A stretch of 64,000 nt of DNA, taken from contig PQWQ01000020.1 in NCBI GenBank assembly GCA_002943765.1, positions 806,001 to 870,000 of the forward strand. Direction: 5' to 3'. The translations under genes and the position numbers were made by a program. Source of the stretch: Psoroptes ovis. Its lineage: Eukaryota; Arthropoda; Arachnida; Sarcoptiformes; Psoroptidae. The notes under the pieces are model-generated. The model was not told the origin of the DNA. It made no database searches and saw only the letters and a program-made list of their open reading frames with translations. This document shows, one piece after another, positions 11,740-25,300 of this stretch (position 1 is the first letter of the stretch; each line of letters starts with the position of its first letter).

Positions 11740-13522
11740 TATTAATAATAAATAAATACTCTTCAAATGCTTAAGCCTTCATTGTTGTTGTTAGCGACAA
11801 TTTTTCAAATTATTTTTAAATTATTGATGGCTTTTCATTGATTTTACACAAACACAAATAATTATCAACACTATTCCTTATCTATTTCTATTTTTAACTC
11901 TTATATTGTCAAAGCAATTTTGTTTGCAAAAATAATCGATCTAGATCAAATCGATTATTAAAAAATCTTTATCAAAATCTTATTGAAAAATGTTGTGTCG
12001 ATGATTCAAAATCCACTGTATCAACCAGTTGTTAATGTAACCATGGATGTAGCTATCATCATCAAATACTCATCAATAATTTGAAAAATTGAAATCATTA
12101 TTATTATCTATATTTCCAGTGGCAACTAAAGTCTTATTTTGGATTTTGTAGAATTGTAAATAGTTCATTAGCATTAGAGCTTCCATGTAGTAGTCGGGCC
12201 TTCCATGTAGAATGGATAAATTTCTTCGGAATTTCACATTTATTCAATTAAAATTGTGTTGTCTACACATATTTTTAAAAAATGCCTTTGAATGACAATA
12301 ATGATGACCATAATAATAAGGCCAAAAAAAAACTATTTATAATCAAATCAAATAAATAGTCAAATACGCGTACAGTTGATGTAATGTAATATAAATGATT
12401 ATTATCATTATCAATTCGTTATCTTTGTTGGTGAAAAAATTAATATCCATTACTACTTTATATTGTTTTATTCTTTTGATGTGTTTTGGTTTGAAATGTA
12501 TTCTTTGTGATGCTGAAATTGATGATAATGATTATTGCTGTTGCCTATCTATCTATCCCCGAATATATGCTAAGGGTGTTTGGGTTATTTTATTTTTTGT
12601 TTACATAAATAAATGTGTGATGTTTGTGTGTGGTCAATTGATGTAAATCAATGTGTCATCATTATTATTTTTGTGAATTTTTTTCAGTGTTGAAAATAGA
12701 CTTAACTAAACAAACCATTATTTGTGAATGTGTGTAGTGATATTTATATTTTGCTTTGATATATTTACTATCTACATAATACTAACACACCAAAAACAAT
12801 TTTGAAAATTATCATTTCAAAGTTATTTGAATGTTTCATTTGAAATCTTGGTAGTATTATTATTATCGTTTACCATCATTATTATTACAATTTCTTTAAT
12901 TTATTGAAATTGTCATTTGAAGTAAATTATTATTATGAATATCATCATCATCATGATCGTCATAGACTTTTATTTGGTCAATTGAACACACACATAAATA
13001 AATATATGTGTTTACATACAATAATATATATAAACATTTTGATATGAATAAACATAACATAAGATTTTATTATTATTGTTATTGTTATTATTGATATTGA
13101 GTAAGTCCAAATTGGAAATATAATAAATTTTATTTTTATTTATGCAAAAACAAACAAATTGAATTAAGCGAAAATTGACCATTTGAACTTTGACTGACTC
13201 TGTGAATGTATAACTCTTTACTCTTTTCTGTCTCTTTACATATTTATTTATCAATTATTTTTAGTGTTTTGATTGATGTTCGGATTTAATGGGTTAAGGT
13301 TTAAGGTCATATTGTATGGAAAAGTGTCCAAAAAAATTATGAATTTTGATTGATGTCATATTTACTTTCATTCAAATATTTATTTGTGTTATAAATAATA
13401 ATCAATAATGATAATCAATAATTTTCATAAATGTCGTTTTTTGATGCCGACAGATGTTTTTCGATTCTGATTGTGTCCAATTTCTCTAAGGTTCATAACT
13501 TAGGATCGTCAGGATCGAAATT
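11740..13522. other. intergenic, no gene seen; contains 3' end of the secreted-protein gene
   Basis: AT-rich DNA with ATT, TTG and CAT runs. The direct repeat CTTCCATGTAG occurs twice about 20 bases apart near 12180-12212. The last few hundred bases before 13523 should include the 3' UTR of the minus-strand gene that ends there. The frame at 12395-12646 is Ile/Cys-rich and of chance length. Confidence 0.45.
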
Positions 13523-14266
13523 TCATTGGGCCAAATTTGGCATGGAAAATGATTCATTTTGATTTGAATATGATTTCGTCGTGGTGTTGTTTCGATTTTC
13601 ACCATAAATATTGTTCATTGATGATGAGTTATTCATTTCATTATTCATTCCACGATTATGTTTCCAATACCATCCATGATATTTATGTGAACGGGTAGAA
13701 TATGAATATGTTGAATATGATGGTGTTGAATATGAATATGATTTTTCACGTAAATCAGGATTCGATTGTGTTGAATTCAACGAGCTCATTGATTCTGATC
13801 GTTTGACATGACGGGAATGTATTGAACTCATTGATCCACTACCACGAGACCGGTTCGAAAAATCAAAATCTTCCGTATCTGTCGACCAGAAATCATCGAA
13901 TTTCGTTGATCTTTGTTGTCGTAAGATTTTCATCAAAGATTTGGGCTGCGATTTTCGTTGATTTTGTTGACCATTTTTATTGTCATCATGATTTAACATA
14001 ATTTCACGTGGGCGACGATAACGTCCATACGGTCCATCAGCATTTATACCGCCGGCTGGTAACATTGTTTTATTGTTACGTTTTTCCCATCTCCATTGAC
14101 CATATTGAATATCATTTATCATACTTATACCGAAACCTTTTAAAATTTTTTTAAAAACAAAATTCAAACATTATTTGCATTTGAAAGATTGAAACATTCA
14201 AATTGACATACGTTTAGCTGTTACTAATACAAGTAAAAATAGAAATATTAAAATTTTTCGAAACAT
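13523..14266 (-). CDS. secreted protein with signal peptide and dibasic sites; two exons; neuropeptide-precursor-like or structural secreted protein
   Basis: Exon 1 (14266-14212) encodes MFRKILIFLFLLVLVTAK, a clear signal peptide with probable cleavage after Ala17. A 75-bp intron (14211-14137, donor GTATGT, acceptor TTTTAAAAG) is followed by exon 2 (14136-13523). Phase 1 on both sides joins to Arg19, giving 222 residues. The mature part carries KR at 18-19, KR at 37-38, RR at 59-60 and KR at 130-131. The segment 20-36 between the first two KR sites is FGISMINDIQYGQWRWE. Residues 45-57 (PAGGINADGPYGR) are Gly-rich, 117-145 Ser-rich, 150-168 has repeated SYST units, and 181-215 is Asn/Ser-rich with three potential N-glycosylation sites (188, 202 and 212). 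Role unknown: a peptide precursor, cuticle or salivary protein would all fit. The longer frame running into the intron, starting MNFVFKK, is not the real start. Confidence 0.75.
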
Positions 14267-14350
14267 TTTTTCGCTATGAATCAATACATTTTCGAACTGA
14301 AAAAACTGATTCGAATTTAAATTCAAATTCAACTTTATGATTGGGTTTGA

Positions 14351-14360
14351 TATTTATATG
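14351..14360 (-). promoter_or_regulatory. possible TATA box of the secreted-protein gene
   Basis: On the minus strand this reads CATATAAATA, about 90 bases upstream of the ATG at 14266. TCAGT-type initiator words follow at 14305-14309 and 14296-14300, about 50-60 bases downstream of the box, which is further than the usual 30. TATA-like words are common in this DNA, so this is tentative. Confidence 0.3.
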
Positions 14361-14399
14361 ACTGGAAAAATTCCAGCCAATTTCGTTCTGAAAAAAACA

Positions 14400-17300
14400 C
14401 TTGTTATTGTCAATAAAGCAGATGTGCGGCGACCAAAATATGACAATATTTCAATCAAACATTTGTTAATAGAAACAAATGTAATGCATATTGATACATC
14501 AAAATATTATTGATCAATGGTGGATATTGTTGTATCAAATATTTTAAAAAATGATGTTTTTCAACTTTTTGTTTTGACATTTTTCTTCAAAATTTAAAAA
14601 TTTCGATTTCATTCAATTTAAATTGAATTTTTCACCATTTGAAATTCATTTCAAATTATTCCAACTCATATGTTTTTATTAGAAGTTTTTTATGTGTTAC
14701 TTTGTTTTAAAAAATGAAATCAAATTCATCTTGAATTTAGCACAATGAAGAAACCAATGATGATTCAAAACACATATGAAAATGTTGCATCATAATTCCA
14801 ACGATTCACATAAAAAATTATATAATGGTTTCCATTTTTTCCATTTTTTTTCTGGAAATTAATAATTTCTCTTTGTATATGGGGATCCACATAACGTCCA
14901 TCCAATAAGAATTCCATAGAAATAAATAAATGTATTAATTCATGTATTTTTATTTAGATATTCTTCTATGATGAGAATATTATCAACAAAAAAAGCAATT
15001 TTACTTGTCAAATTTGATTTGAAAACATCATCATTAAAATTTATGGATTTTTTTTTGGCTGAAATTCTTTTCTAAGTTTCGACGCTATGTCCGCATGTAT
15101 ATAAGTGTGTGTGTGTGTGTGTTTGCCTCATAAATTTTGAACAAAGGCAAAGCAATCCAAAAAAACAAAGGCCAGATTTACTTTTTTTTTGTAGATTTTC
15201 GAAACTTCTTTGGTGGTGGTTGAATTTCGCCATTGAAGGTCCATTCGGTCCATTCGTAAATGTTGAACATTCGTAGAAATTGATTTTTGGTTTCCATTTT
15301 GTGCCTACACAACAACTCGATTGATCGATATAAAATAATATAAAATTGTCATTTGTTCATTGTCATTGAACAACAATTGAACAAAAAAAGCTATTTCAAT
15401 AATTAGAAATAATTTTCAGAAGTGAATGGTGATGTGATGTGCACATTTTCAATTGATTGTTTTCAATTGATTGTTTGTTTCAAAAGTAATATATTATATG
15501 ATACACATATGAATCGGTATCTCTCATATACATCATCATCATCATTGAATTGACATTATGCATCGACTATTAAATTAATAATAATAACAGCACAAAACGC
15601 ACGACAAAATTTTTGTTATTTTCATTTTTATGACCTTCGCACACCCCTTGACCATTATTATATAACCATTCATTCATTCAGAATATGTATGTCTTTACAT
15701 ATTATAACCAGATTGCTTTTAATTATCAAAAAAAAAAAAAAAATCTGCATTTTATGTGATGTACATAAATACAAATTGAATCTGATTTTAAGCAATTGTT
15801 TAGTTGCTTAGGGCTTAAAATGAACAATTATTTTAATTTCAAAACAATTTTCCCCTCACATAAAAAACGCGTGTCATCGACATTACATTAAATTATTATA
15901 TGACTATATTTATTTATAATTCCAATTTCGTTCAAATTTTTTTTTGTGAATGTTTAAGATTTATGTCTGTGAAAAAAAAAATGCATCAAAGACTCTGATG
16001 AATGTGAATGGATGATTTGAACTTTTTGATGATTGCCTTGTTCTGTAAATTGCTCTAAATGTCAATGAACGTATTTACGTATTTTACGCTATTTGTCCAC
16101 TTGAATTTTTTCTTTCACCGCAAATATTAATTGTATTTGAACGCTTTGAACCACGTGTAAATTCTCACATTTGATGATCAATGTGAAATCCAATTTATTT
16201 TTTCCAATTCAAAAATGCTTTTTTAAGCATTTAGATCATTAAATAATTTAATTTTTGGTTAACAAAATACCATTTCGATAGAATCTCATTAAAAAAACAT
16301 TTTCGGATTGTGTGAATTATGATAATTTGCCATAATTTTTAAATGATCCATAATCATTTTATTTTTATTATTATTTGTGATAATGGAATTTATCAATTAG
16401 ATTGATTCTTCCATTCATTACAAATAATGTTGAGATGTTAATGGCAAATTAAATACATATACTCGAAAGGTTGATTGAACCTTATCAAGGTTTTTTTCTA
16501 TTTGTTGATTGATTGATTAATGGTTCCGCGTTGTTTCAATTTCAAATCCATATCAATATTTAATCATCATTTTTTGAAGGTTATTCGATGAATGGATCAA
16601 ACATAAAGATGCTCGTTTTTTTTTGATGATTACAATAATAAATTAAGTTTATGTATAAGGTGGCAGTAAACACATTTTTATACAAACTCACTACTAAAAA
16701 ACATTATGACAAATTTTACTTATTGATGAATGCATAACCTGCATTGGGATGTCAATGGCATCCATAAAATTAAAACAACAGAAACAGCAATTTTCGAATG
16801 CGTATTTTTTCACTCATAGTTTTTTGACCGATTTGATTTAATCCAAAAAACCATTGCGTCTATTTTTTCTGTTGTAGAGTATTGATTGCTGTGAATCAAA
16901 GGTGAATGTACTTTTTTTCAATCAATCAATAAGTCTTAATGATTTTTGTTTGTGCAAGAAATAAAATACGCGATTTGTCTAATGTAATTCGACACCAATT
17001 TTGATTTTGATTCTGAATGGAATGAAATACATTTATGAATTTTTGTTGTTTTATTCCCTTTAATTAATTCATTCATTGTTCACAATAGCCATTCTTTGTT
17101 TTCCATTTTCAAATTGAATTGTAACAATATCGTATTCTGTTGTCAGCGTAGAAACACAACCATTAATGTCCGGGTCTATTGAACATCTAAAAATCGAATA
17201 AGATTCACTCGTTTTTTTTATTGTTTTGTTTAGTTATTTAGCTAAAGTAAAGATGATAACAAATGATATAAAACATAATAAAGTCAATCATAAAAATTTT

Positions 17301-18056
17301 TATCTCCAAATATAATCAAACACTGAAAGAAAATTGTAATTTCATATATGAATTCCCAATTCTTTCATATTAAAACAAATATTGATAAATTCAATTCAAT
17401 TTCATTCGATTTTTTTGTTCATTTGTCACGGATCATCTTCATTTGGCAAAACATTAGAGAAAAACAATTGAAGATTGATATGTTTTCATTTTTATTTTTG
17501 TTTTATTTTATTTTTTTTCTTTTCTTTGGTAGTTTAATGATTGTAATTATAAGATCCAGAATATTATCCCAATATTTCATTGATCTATATCTCCATACAT
17601 ATCTTCATTTGAAAAGATGACTTTTTTTTCGAAAATTATTTCAGAGCTATTTCTATCCATTTTTTTCTTGAATTTCATTATTTATTTGCTTGTTGTTTCT
17701 GTGAATGAGTTCTAATCAAAATAATGTGAATTACGCGTGGCTTTATTGATAATGAATTTATTATTATTATCGTTCATTGATTTATCGTTTGATTATATTT
17801 TCGATTCAAATGAATGAATGGTCTAAAAATTTATTCGAAAATAATAAGTTTGTTGGATTGAAAAGTAAATTTTGATTATGATTCGATGAGCTTTGAGAGT
17901 GAATTCTAATCAAAAGAATACTTGAAATCAAAAGAATTGATGATCATCATCATCACCACCAAATAACATTTACAAATCAGACAATAATTCAAGTGTTTTG
18001 GTTAGTAGTGATTCGATTTGAATAATAAAATCAATACGTTTGAAAAATTTTTAATA
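14400..18056. other. start of the gene desert, no gene seen
   Basis: AT-rich DNA with a (GT)n run at about 15105-15122, an A run at about 15728-15743 and one CACGTG at 16152-16157. The only notable frame (17348-17620 plus) is Phe/Ile-rich, caused by T-rich sequence, and is not called. Confidence 0.5.
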
Positions 18057-18137
18057 TTAGGTTGTCCGAAAAGTTCTTGCCAATTTTCGCAATAATTTTC
18101 TATGAAATAACCGGCGAAAACTTTGCGGACAATCTAA
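18057..18137. mobile_element. mariner-like MITE copy 6 (subfamily A), 81 bp; closest to the family consensus
   Basis: Begins TTAGGTTGTCCGAAAAGTTC and ends AAACTTTGCGGACAATCTAA, with TA at 18055-18056 and 18138-18139. The interior TTTTCTATGAAATAACCGGC is the subfamily A signature. The ends fit the TTAGGTTG start known for cecropia-type mariners. Confidence 0.88.
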
Positions 18138-21100
18138 TATTAATAAACACACTGTATCAGTATTCGCATATTTGCATTGTGTCATAACTGTTAATTTCAT
18201 TGTATGATTTTTTCATTTTCTTCTGGCTGGTTGGTTGGATACATTTGATTGTTTTTGATGATGAATTTGAATTTATGCAAATAATAATAATTTTTGTGTC
18301 AATTGATTTTAGTCACATGCACAATGACACCTCGGTCGGTGGCTTTCAATGAATGCACCAGAAAATTTGTTCAAAAAGCTTTCTTCTGTGTATGCACACA
18401 CACACACAGTTTTCATTTCTTAGCTTTTTCGAATTTAATTAGCTATTTCACATGTGACGCGTGTCATAATCACAATCACAATCAGCATCATCATCAAAAG
18501 GATGTGCTGGTGACAAAACTTTAAAAATAATTTTTCCATTCATTCGCCAAACTAATCAAAACCCCTCGTTTTGATAATAATCATTGACCAATGAGCCTTG
18601 AAGTGAATTTCTGAAGTTGAATAAAATGTTTTGACAAATAATTTTTCCTTTTAAGAAATAACCAAAATTTTTCGCAGACAAATTGACATGTCTTATTTTT
18701 GTTAAATTTGTTCAATGTTTGTTTGAAGACTTCATCATTTCCAAAACATATCCATGTTGTTCTATGTTTTCATGAATTCAGTTATTCAAAAATTCAAGTC
18801 ATATATTTCAAAAAATTGCGATAGTCAAGTCAATCAAAAAATTCAACCAAGAAAAACTCTTGAATTTTCTTCAATTTCAAGATGTTGAATAATCACATAT
18901 TATGGTTAATGTATTCATTTTTGAGCTTGAATAATAATATGTCAATTATTTCAAATGGGCTAAAAATAAACTTTGAAAATTTCAGAACAAAATCTGACGG
19001 TTTCAGATTTGTAACAAATTTCTCTGTGTGTGTGTGTCATCGTCTTCAGAATTCATCCGACAAATAATTTGAAATTTTACTTGTCAAATAATACAATGTT
19101 CAACGACAACAGCAGCAGCAGAAATTTTCAACAATTTATTTTTAAATTCAACAATGGATGAATGATAAATTGAAAAAATGTCTTCTCTCGTTGAGAAATT
19201 TATTTCCACCAAATTGATTCATTATTCATGATTCATTCTTTCATTTTTTTTTTGGCTGGCCATTAAATTTCATTGAAATGAAAATTTGGCCACCAAGAAT
19301 ATTTGGATGTATTTCTGCAAATAATTTTCCGGTGAATCTATTTTCTTTCCGAAACATCTGAATATTGATTTTTCATTTCGCCATTTTTGAATGGCCTGAA
19401 TGTCAAATTGATTTGAACCCAATTTCAATAAATTTTTCCGCACTGAAATTCGCAGAATTTCATCTGTCGGTATCCTTCGATTTTTGTAGAATTTGTAGAA
19501 TTATTATTATTCGAAAATACACGTTTTTCCACTTCAATGTTCATAAGAAAAATTCCAAAAACATGATGTGAAATTGAAAGTGTAATTATTAATAATGGAC
19601 TTGTATTTTATTTGATTTTCTCACTGTTTGACCTTTGTCGTTTTTTTTCGTTTTTGTCATCAATGAATGACCAATAAGGTTGTCACCTTGTGCATTTTCC
19701 AAATTTTTGATTGTGAAAATATATTTGTCTAAAGTGAAATCAAATGAATAGAACAAATAATATATGGTGGTGGATGAAAATAATTCACAAAATTTGCAAT
19801 CAAATTCTTATTAGATAATAATTGATTTGACATTTGATTTGATTTTCAGAAATATTCTTTTCAAAATCATTGAACTTTTCATTATGTGTGTTTTATTACA
19901 ATAAACATGTGTAACAATGCGTATCCACACATTCATCCACGCATACATACACACCACGGACATTCCAAACATGTCTAATTCACAATTGGCCGACAAATAT
20001 ATTGAATATTTGCGATCCAACAACAGCGAACAGAAATGAAAATGGTTAATATGATTTCAACTGTATAGTCATTCATCCATCCATCCATCTCTTTACAATT
20101 ATTCATAAATTCATCCAAAAATCACATTCAATATCATTCATCAGATATCGATCAATCAAATTGTGAATTAATTTTTCTTCTTTTTTGTTCGAAGCTATGT
20201 TTGAATGATATGTTTTTTATGACAAAATATGCTCCAATCCAATGAAACAAAACGATTTTGTATTTTATTTAATTTGAATTTCATGTGCTTCACACACGGA
20301 AAGAGCAAGCAAGCAAGCTCTAGGAGGTGATCGATCGATCTATTCATAAATTTCACATTAAGATTTTCGAATCTTGTCATTTGTTCATTTTTGGTAGTTG
20401 AATAAAATACAAATAAAATTCATTGTTTCCGTATTCAATCCATAATCTTTTCATATGGGTGTTAATTGTTTGTTTGTCACCAAAAAAATGAAAAAAAAAA
20501 CTTGTCATCGAAAATTCATTCATTGATTTCGAAAATTTGATTATGATTATTATTAGATTCGAAGAGGTCAAGATCAATACATATATTTAGAACATGACAT
20601 TGTTTAAAACATATTTTTTTTCTTCGATCAAAAGATGTATCATAATAATACTTATAATATGCAAGCCAAGAAAGTACACATAGTGAAAACATTGAATGAT
20701 GACAATAATCAAATAAAATAAGTAAAAACTATTCTTGAAAATGTCAAAGACAAGGAATGATTGATCGAATTTTTTTTTCTGTTTTTCGCTTTTATTCATT
20801 TGAATTTTGAATCTTCCCATTTTCAAAAACAATAATAATAAGCAAATGATTGTGATGAATGTATCCAAAAAAATTTTTTAATCGTATCTATTGTGTGATT
20901 ATAAATATACATCATCATCATAGATGCATTTTGCATTCATGAAGCGATGAACAAATGTTTTCAAATTAAGCTTGAAATGTTTTTTTCTATTTATTCATAA
21001 CATGATCATAGTATAGATTTAGAAATCGGAGAATTAACTAAATAATAATCAACTAAACTAATTAGAATATTTTAGTATATTTATGTATATGTGAATTATA

Positions 21101-22230
21101 TCACAACTTAATTAAAAAAAACACTATTTTTTCTATGATTAGGTATTAATTTGATTGATTAGGCTTTGCTTTGATAATTCTATGAATATTTGGCAATGAG
21201 ACAAAAACAAAAATTTTTCAAAAACAGATAATTCTAATCAATCAAATTGATCATGAATTCTATATTGTTTTTTGAAATTTTTTTGACAGTTTTTTTTTCT
21301 CGGCTGATAAGAAAGTTGCTTGCAAAATTCATTTATTCGAAGAAATTTTGTTAATTATTTCATTCATTTTAATTGATTTAATTAACAAAAAAAATTTTTT
21401 TTCATAAATTTACCCAAACACGTGAATACAGCACCAAGAGAACACGCGTTCAAAGTGAAAATGTTTTGGTGAAAATACTTTTTTCCCTAAAATGAATGAA
21501 TTGAATGCAAATATTCTCATTTCTTATCATTCAATCAACACAAATCTTAATGGAAGTTAATGGATTGATTTTGATTGTGAAATTTTTTATGGTAAAAAAC
21601 ATTATGTGTGCGCGTGTGACTTGTCAAAAAATTTATTTTCCATGAGATTTGACCGAATTTTTCCTTGATTGGTTGATATTCATGTTTTTTTTAATGAAAA
21701 CATTATTATTGCCTATGTGATAATACTATCAAATAATATTGAATTTAATGTTTAATAAATTGATAGGATTCGATTTACAATTGATCAATAAATATATTTC
21801 AATAAATAATAATATATTCAATTCAGTTCAAAATAAACAAACATTTCCTCTCATGGTAATGAAACAGATTTACTATCGTTCAATACTCGTGTGTGTGTGG
21901 GTGGCTGCTGTATTCATTTGTATCCTTCTGAACAACACAACAAAACATTTGCAAGTCAAAGAGTTTTTTTTGTGAAATTGGAAATCGTTAGTTTTTTATT
22001 ATATTCATATTGAAATTTCTTGTTTTTTTTTCTTTGTATATATTTTTCAACTGATATTTTAATGACCATATAATGATTATATATATTTTTGATGATGATG
22101 ATTTATGGTTTTATTGATTTGAGCTTTTTGAGAGGGTTTCGTCGGTTTTTTCAATGGGAAAAAAAATGAAAATAATTGTTATTTCAACGTTAATAATTGA
22201 ATGAAAATGTAACAAATATTGTCATTATTA
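18138..22230. other. gene desert segment, no gene seen
   Basis: AT-rich DNA with short CA/GT runs (near 18399 and 19025), a CATC run near 20070-20090 and a GCAA run near 20305. Frames here (such as 18294-18524, 20377-20868 and 21739-21975) are of chance length and biased to Phe, Ile, Asn and Lys. One CACGTG is at 21419-21424. Confidence 0.5.
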
Positions 22231-22313
22231 TTGTGTTGTCCGGAAAGTTTTTGCCAGTTATATCGTAGAAAATCATTGTAAAATCGGCAAGAACTTTTAG
22301 GACATTAACCTAA
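22231..22313. mobile_element. mariner-like MITE copy 7 (subfamily A), 83 bp
   Basis: Begins TTGTGTTGTCCGGAAAGTTT and ends CTTTTAGGACATTAACCTAA, with TA at 22229-22230 and 22314-22315. The middle (TATCGTAGAAAATCATTG) is the subfamily A interior read in the opposite direction, so the copy is inserted in reverse relative to copies 4-6. The right end has a 2-base insertion. Confidence 0.8.
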
Positions 22314-22315
22314 TA

Positions 22316-25300
22316 TTAAAAAACAGGTGATGTAACAAAATCATGAATTGAATTCAATTGTCAACATTAGTGAATAAATGTTTGCTTATGTATTCGAGAC
22401 AGTCAAGGATTGAATTTTCGAATCTCAATTATTTTTTTCGATTGTTTTGTTGTATATGACAATTTTCGATTTGTTCAAAATGTTCATTGAAAAGACATCA
22501 ATGATCATCATTTGTTGTTTGGTCCTTATACCCTGCTGATTTATCAATCAGTTATCAGTTGGATTTGATTGTGGGAGGATTTCGAAAACATTTCCATCAT
22601 CAAATGTCATTTTTGTTTGGTGAATCAGAGCTAATAATCATAGATATTCAAAAAAAACATAATACTTTTGATACAACAAAAAACAAATTTCATTCATTTT
22701 CTTCAGTGTTTTCTGCTTGTTCACGTCTGAAACTTTTTCGTTCATTGTGCAGCAGTAATCAGGAACCAGTTATTCTATTTTGTTTACTTTGATATTGTCG
22801 GATGAAATATTCTGTGTGTGCAACATTATCCTTGACTTGTGATATTATTCAATTGAAAGTTGTGTGTACGGTCCGTATGATTCGTTCGAACATCATCATC
22901 ATCATCCGTTATTCTAAAATAACGGAAAAAAAATTTCGAGAAAAAAAAACAAGAAATGTTTCGTGTATGTGGCACGTGACCCTGGGATATATATGGATGG
23001 GTATATTATATTTATGAATTTTTTTTTCATATATTTTTTCAAAATGAAACAATTGATCTTCCAAATTGAAAATCTCCAAAGAAAAAAAAACCGTTTCAAC
23101 ATACATCGAAAATCGGTTTGTCGGCTCTTATGTTCATGTGGATAAACAGTACAAACTAACTAACATACAAATAAACAAATCGAATCATATCTTTTACCCA
23201 ATTCATCCACCCACATTTATGCTTATTTATTTTTTCACAAATGAAAATAATGCAAATGTATTCAATTGTTTATGATTATCATCATTATTTGACATATATT
23301 GCATACAGCTTGGTAACGGAAATCATGTTTTTTTGGCAATTCAAGCGATTCGAGTGTGTTGTGGAGGGTTAATACCCAACAAAAAATGTTCTTAGAAATT
23401 GTATGACTTATTGTAATGCAAGGTTTTCAAAAGGTTTTCTGGAAAGTTGACTCAATCATTTAATTTTTCAATTGTAGTCAATCGATTGATTTCACCCTCA
23501 CTCGAATTAATGAAATTAAAGCTTTTTTTGATAATAATACTAAATAGGTATTTGCCTGATTTATATGAGCTATGTTTTTCAATGATTGAATGAATAGTAT
23601 TTAAATTTCTTCATTTTTTCGAAGAAATATTGAAATTAAGGTCAATCAATCAATCGATGAATGAATTTTTTGATCAGATCAATCATTTGCTTTAATCGGT
23701 TTTCGGTATTTGTTGTGGGTGCATTCAAATATGGATCACAATTATAATTGAAAAAATTCAATTCGAGTTTCTGATTCCCCAAATCATTATTATTTATTAT
23801 TATTAGAGATGTTTCACAAACAACAATAAATGAATGACGATTGAAAATTTTAAAATTAATATTTTAAAATAATTTTAAAATTTTGAAAAATCTGCAACTG
23901 ACTAGTTACATAATTTGTCATTATTATTATTATTATTATCATAAATTTCAATGAGATTCAAAATTTTAAAATTCGAAAAGGTTATGGTATTACGGAACCC
24001 TTGTAATATATGAATCTTTTGTATTTTTTTCAATTTACATGGATTCAATTTATTCAATTTTTAATAATCACTGGTTTCAATTACAATTGTTGAATTATTT
24101 TTGTTCAAAAAATAACCTTTTTGTCAATGATTGAGCCAATGTAACTAATGTTTCCTTAACTCATTAATGATTATTTTCCGTATGATTTAACAATCGAAAA
24201 ATGAAAATATCGAAATGTTTGTCATTTATTCAAAATGGTTCATCAGATGCAGATTTCATTTCATTTACATTCATTTATTTTGTTGAACATTTGAAACATG
24301 ATTTTTGAAAATGATGTAAAATTAATGAAAAAATGGGTTAAGACGTGTGTTCAGTTGGCATCATTATTATTCGTCATCGTTCGTTTGTCGGTAATTCAAA
24401 AATGATTGAAATCAATTTCATTTTTACAATCAAATATCGAAAATGAACTGAAATCAAATATGCATTTCGAAATGAACATTTTTATTATTCCTTATTTAAG
24501 CTCCAAAAATGCATAAATAATTGGATGCTTAACGACGACAAGTCATGTAATGAGAATTTGTTGGTCCTGTATTTTAATTATTTGAACGGGTGGTTTACTC
24601 TTTGTTCACCAGAAAAAATAAAAAATGAAAATATCTCATAAGAACTGTGAGAAAGCGTGTGTTTGTGTGTGTGCATTGCATTGTCGAATTTCAAATTTTT
24701 ATTATTAAAAAATATTATGTAACTTGAAAATTCGTTAGGTGTACCAAAAATTTGTCATTACAAAATTACATACGGGTCGTGTTTTCACATGTTTGTCCCG
24801 AGAATATGTTTTCAAATCCTTTTTTATTTATTTCAAATCCTTTTGGTTAATCATTACAGGATTTAGCCAATAATAATAACAACAAAGAGATAATCCAATT
24901 GTATGACACATGCTTTTGCTTCTGCTGTGTTGTGTTGTTAAATTAAATTCAATGTTTTACATTGAAAATTTTTTCAAAGGGTAAAACCACAAATGAGCAA
25001 TTACAATCGGCATTATACACTGTATTTGAATTTTTTGAAATTTAAATTTTTTTTGAAAAATTTCCTCACCACCCTTTCAGAGTGAAATCTAATCGTTGAA
25101 ATGTGTTACATGATGCTACATGTGAAATGAATGTGTTTCAAAGCGCAATCCTTTGATGCAAGTAAATACTTGTAAAACTTGTATTTAATTTACTGGTTTT
25201 TTTCTGTTTGTTTGGAATAAATCAGTTTTGATTGACATATTATCATGTATGTAGTGTTGTGCCGAAATATTTTTCATTTTTCCTAACTTTTCCTAATTTT

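Noticed and set aside
14137..14167. Upstream extension of the secreted-protein frame starting MNFVFKKILK
   Set aside because: It lies in the intron. The acceptor at 14137 and the signal-peptide exon at 14212-14266 give a better N-terminus in matching phase.
22801..23275. Cluster of six frames of 60-77 codons on both strands
   Set aside because: They all read the same A/T-rich patch in different frames; none is longer than chance.
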